NCBI RefSeq assembly: GCF_001949145.1
Contig: NW_019091595.1
Coordinates: 62,001-126,000, forward strand
Length of the DNA stretch: 64,000 nt
Reading direction: 5' to 3'
DNA from: Acanthaster planci
Lineage: Eukaryota > Echinodermata > Asteroidea > Valvatida > Acanthasteridae
The notes below the pieces were generated by a model. It saw only the letters and a program-made list of their open reading frames with translations, did not search any database and was not told the origin of the DNA. Both the position numbers and the translations under genes were made by a program. Of the stretch, positions 60,957 to 64,000 are shown in pieces. Position 1 is the first letter of the stretch; the number at the start of each line of letters is the position of its first letter.

Positions 60957-61015
60957 TGCCAGAGCTGACCAAGGAGTAAACCTCTGCCATGAGTGACAAC
61001 ATGGAGCAGCCAGAG
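60957..61015 (+). CDS. Probable first coding exon of a plus-strand gene leaving the window
   Basis: The acceptor GTGTCTTCCAG ends at 60956. The ATG at 60989 opens MSDNMEQPE, and the exon closes with GAG|GTAGGT at 61015 in phase 0. A short possible continuation lies at 62473 (after TTATGATGCAG, reading GSAQK), but its donor is weak. The protein is not recognisable from nine residues. Confidence 0.4.
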
Positions 61016-61700
61016 GTAGGTTATTAATATTGTGCCAAGTAAAAATAAATAAACATCTGGGTTTTTAAAACTAAGGCAAATTCACGATGTCCCCTTAGTG
61101 TTGCCACTGTTCACAGATGAGAGAAACCTTGATTTTTTTCATCTCATTTGTTTCTTGTCACCACAAACATGTAACAAAAGAAGCACAGTGCCCTAACATT
61201 GAGCATCCATTGTTATTGCACCCTGCTCCTTTTGTTAGATGTGCATAGTGTGTAACTATTAAAGGCTTAAAGTTAAATCATGTGGCCTCCAAGAAATGGA
61301 AGGTGGCAGGGACTTTTTTTTTTACCTTTCCAGTAAATTAAGTGATGCATAGATTTTTTTTGGGCAAGTGTTCCTTACATATTGCACATCACTACTTTTC
61401 CCTTCAGTGGTAAACCAGCCATCAGACACTGTTAAATTTAGAAGGGAAATTACTGAAGTGGTTACATAGAAAACACTGGGGAATTTTTCAGGCCAGTCTC
61501 TTGGTTTATGCACAGGGTGTCTGGTGATATCTGGGTATGGAACTCTTTCTCTTTCAACTGTTCAACGTGTTTGTACACGTACAAGAGTTGTGTTTCCTTC
61601 AGCTACTTGTACCGTTAGCTCTTCAGTTTTTGTGGTCCACCTCTGTTCATTCAGTTACACTATAAATGAATCTGTCTAACCTGGCTAGCAGAGTTCCCGG

Positions 61701-61812
61701 TAAGCCTGAATGACTGGCTGCTGCTTGAAATTACACGTCTATGGTTGCGGCTGCAGCAACTTTCCTCAGTGTTGTGTGTAATTTGAAACCGTAGCCAAGT
61801 AATATGGACATG
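61701..61812. mobile_element. MITE, copy 2 of the 44811 family
   Basis: The right arm matches the family well (reverse complement CATGTCCATATTACTTGGCT), followed inward by ACGGTTTCAAATTACACA. The left arm (GACTGGCTGCTGCTTGAAAT) is more decayed. Orientation and arm order match the copy at 44811-44933. Confidence 0.6.
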
Positions 61813-63387
61813 TACAGGTATGGCTTTAGTCACTTGTGTCTAAGTCTGCTGTTGTCATACAAATACTTTTTTTCTTGTCTCAGCTGGGGTCAAAGTTGCT
61901 GTACAAAGGGAAGCTCGGAATTCTGTTCAGCTATTGTACAGGTTTTTTTCTATCCTGTTTGTATTCTAAAAATGTCAACTAAGCCAGTATGTCAGAAATT
62001 CAAACGTACAGTAAGCAATAGTTTCCCTTCTAAATTTAACAGTAAGTGAGCACTGACATGTAATATGCTCGGTGTAAACAAGGCAAGGTTGCAAATCGCG
62101 TACATGTACATATACATGTACCTGTTGCAGGTAATAAGCTGAATGACAGAAAATGTGCTGTTTGTTATGTGAATGTTGTATTTGGGCATTGCATTACATC
62201 ACCTCATATCTCATTCCCAGATATTCTACAAGTATGCACGTTTATATTAAAATATCTGCGTCCAGGAGTAGAGCTGTAAAATAGAGGGAGTCACGGCAGC
62301 TCCAGATTTTGGAAACAAAGTGGCCTGTTCATCATGTGTAGAGTGTGCAGCTTCCCTATTCTGCTAAATTGTGTACCTACATGTACATGTATTGTCCATG
62401 TGCACTGGCGCATACACCTGCCAATTTGTCTACATTAATGGTGACACTACATCAGCTCTCTTTATGATGCAGGGCTCTGCCCAGAAGGTGCCCAAACTTC
62501 TCCACACGGGGACCAACATGTTAGCTAATTTGTAGAAATGTAGCTGATTGGTTTCAATGGTCAGTGTTAATGTTAACCGTCTATTGCTGCATTTCTTGCT
62601 CAGCATGTTGTGTTTGGGGGGTCTTTTGCAATCTGTTACTCTCTTTTTTTAATGAAGGTAGTCATCCTTGATTGGGGTTAGTAGATTCTAAACTAAATAG
62701 AATTTACTACATGTAGCAAGGACAGAAATGTGTCTGAAAAGTAAGTTTATCCACCAAACTTTAATGGAATATGAAGGATGAGTAACTAAGTCTTAATTTG
62801 ATGGGTTTCCTAACACCCTGGACATGGTGACAATAGTGTTGTCTGTTCCATACGTGTACTTGGGATTTCCCAACTACAGTACAATGATGCTGTCTGAGAG
62901 CCTTGTCCTTCCTGAGCTTCCTCTATAATGGACTACCTGTACATGTACATTCCACCACTGTGCAACCGTTGCTTAACCATAACTGCCAGACTTATCCATG
63001 AGCCCATGCATATTATGTGCTGCCATCACTTGGTCAGTGTGTTGGGAGGGTTGCCGATGACTGATAGTACAACTTTCCATAGTGGGGGAATGAGCACACT
63101 GCATTTTGTCTGATCCAGCAAAGGCATTCCTGTGTGTCTTTGCACCAACTGCATTACCGGGTCATGGATGGATGCCACTCCAAATAACATGTGTATTTTC
63201 TTCCTCAACTTAAATTTGCTTATCGTTCCGGGTCGTACACTGAATGCCAATGAGCTTTTGTGATGGAAATGAGACGTCAGATGGAATCACTTTGTTGTTC
63301 AATGATCTCATGTAATCAAATACATGTATGCAGTAGCCTTTTTCAAGCTGTGAAAATTTGTTTATTTCTTCTCTTCCTGTAAAATAA

Positions 63388-63419
63388 ATCAATATATATT
63401 GATATCAATATATATTGAT
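63388..63419. repeat. Perfect 32-bp AT-rich palindrome
   Basis: The stretch is exactly self-complementary around GATATC, centred between 63403 and 63404, and built from ATATATTGAT units. Such sequence can extrude as a cruciform; no function is shown. Confidence 0.8.
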
Positions 63420-64000
63420 ATCTATATATATCTTGCAACCGGGATTTTCACAAGAATGTGAAACAGATAATTATGAAGCCAGCGTTGAACTAAGGACCTG
63501 TCATCCTGACGGTCATTAGCTTAGAAAGGTTTCGTAAAGCCAGATTCACAAACTTACACGTAAAAATCTGGTTCGCCGTGATTTTATTCTGGCAGAGCAA
63601 TTCATTGCCTACCCAAAAGCCTAGATGATCAAGACAAGCCCAACAAGACCGCAATTTTTTTTTTTCATTTTCCGTCGGGTGTGTTCATGAATACATGTGT
63701 ACCAGAAAATCCATCCCTCTGCCCAAAATGGACCAACCCATGGCATTGTTACCAGGAGTTTTTTGCATGTTGAATATAGTGTTTCATTACTTTTGTTGCG
63801 TTTGCTTTGCAACTCATATGTATGGCCTCTTAGAAGTTGGCTCCATAAGCATGCTTGCCTATCAGCTTTTATACATGTATGCGCACACCGCATACGCGTA
63901 TGTGTAGGTAAGATTTTTGATTTTTATGTCTCCATTATATATTTTTGGCTGTGCAACATCACAATCCCAACCTGTTTTCTTTGAATTTGAAAATGACATT

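Larger units (their letters stand above)
61016..64000. other. Probable intron and flanking DNA of the plus-strand gene
   Basis: No convincing exon beyond the weak candidate at 62473 was found. It contains a MITE copy (61701-61812) and a 32-bp palindrome (63388-63419), with many TACATGTA words. Minus-strand frames at 63026-63392 lack splice context. Confidence 0.35.

Noticed and set aside
63026-63392. Two adjacent minus-strand frames
   Set aside because: Different frames, no splice link, no family resemblance.

Overview
The window is invertebrate nuclear DNA: AT-rich, with short exons in long introns, canonical GT-AG junctions and many small inverted-repeat transposons. TACATGTA-type palindromes and AGGCCTA words are very frequent. 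These base-word habits and the protein sequences suggest a marine deuterostome, most likely an echinoderm (sea star or sea urchin). That placement is an inference; no species can be named from the sequence alone. All gene models were built by hand from splice signals, reading-phase continuity and recalled protein families.

Layout. (1) 1-8.6 kb, minus strand: the 3' part of an unrecognised gene whose clearest exon encodes a death domain. It is surrounded by degenerate TACTCG arrays, a 56-bp perfect palindrome and eight scattered copies of one 14-mer. (2) 8.6-12.4 kb: intergenic, with hairpins and a foldback element. (3) 13.3-40.75 kb, minus strand: a complete TIMELESS (timeout) gene. It has 29 coding exons and a probable non-coding first exon, and joins to a 1343-residue open frame. 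Its introns hold a Penelope-like retroelement fragment beside an assembly gap, a tRNA-derived SINE, two hAT-like elements, a TTAA-flanked hairpin and another inverted-repeat element. (4) 41.06 kb, plus strand: a tRNA-Thr(CGU) gene head-to-head with TIMELESS. (5) 41.8-45 kb: a cluster of non-autonomous DNA transposons. (6) 45.5-51.9 kb, minus strand: a complete DNAJA1/DNAJA4-type Hsp40 gene (399 residues) with heat-shock elements upstream and a 44-bp minisatellite in intron 4. (7) 53.6-55.7 kb, plus strand: a carbohydrate sulfotransferase gene with TATA box, signal-anchor exon and catalytic exon (428 residues). (8) 55.7-64 kb: intergenic DNA with opposed GGTCCGAGTTG-type arrays and the probable first exons of a plus-strand gene that runs off the window.

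The genes do not form one pathway. TIMELESS protects replication forks in the nucleus, DNAJA1 is a cytosolic Hsp70 co-chaperone, the sulfotransferase acts in the Golgi, and the death-domain protein is presumably a signalling adaptor. E2F-like sites upstream of TIMELESS and heat-shock elements upstream of DNAJA1 agree with the known regulation of those families.

I found no clearly new biological system. The least explained items are the 14-mer cluster whose variants are almost all CpG transitions, the architecture of the death-domain gene, and the opposed GGTCC-type arrays.
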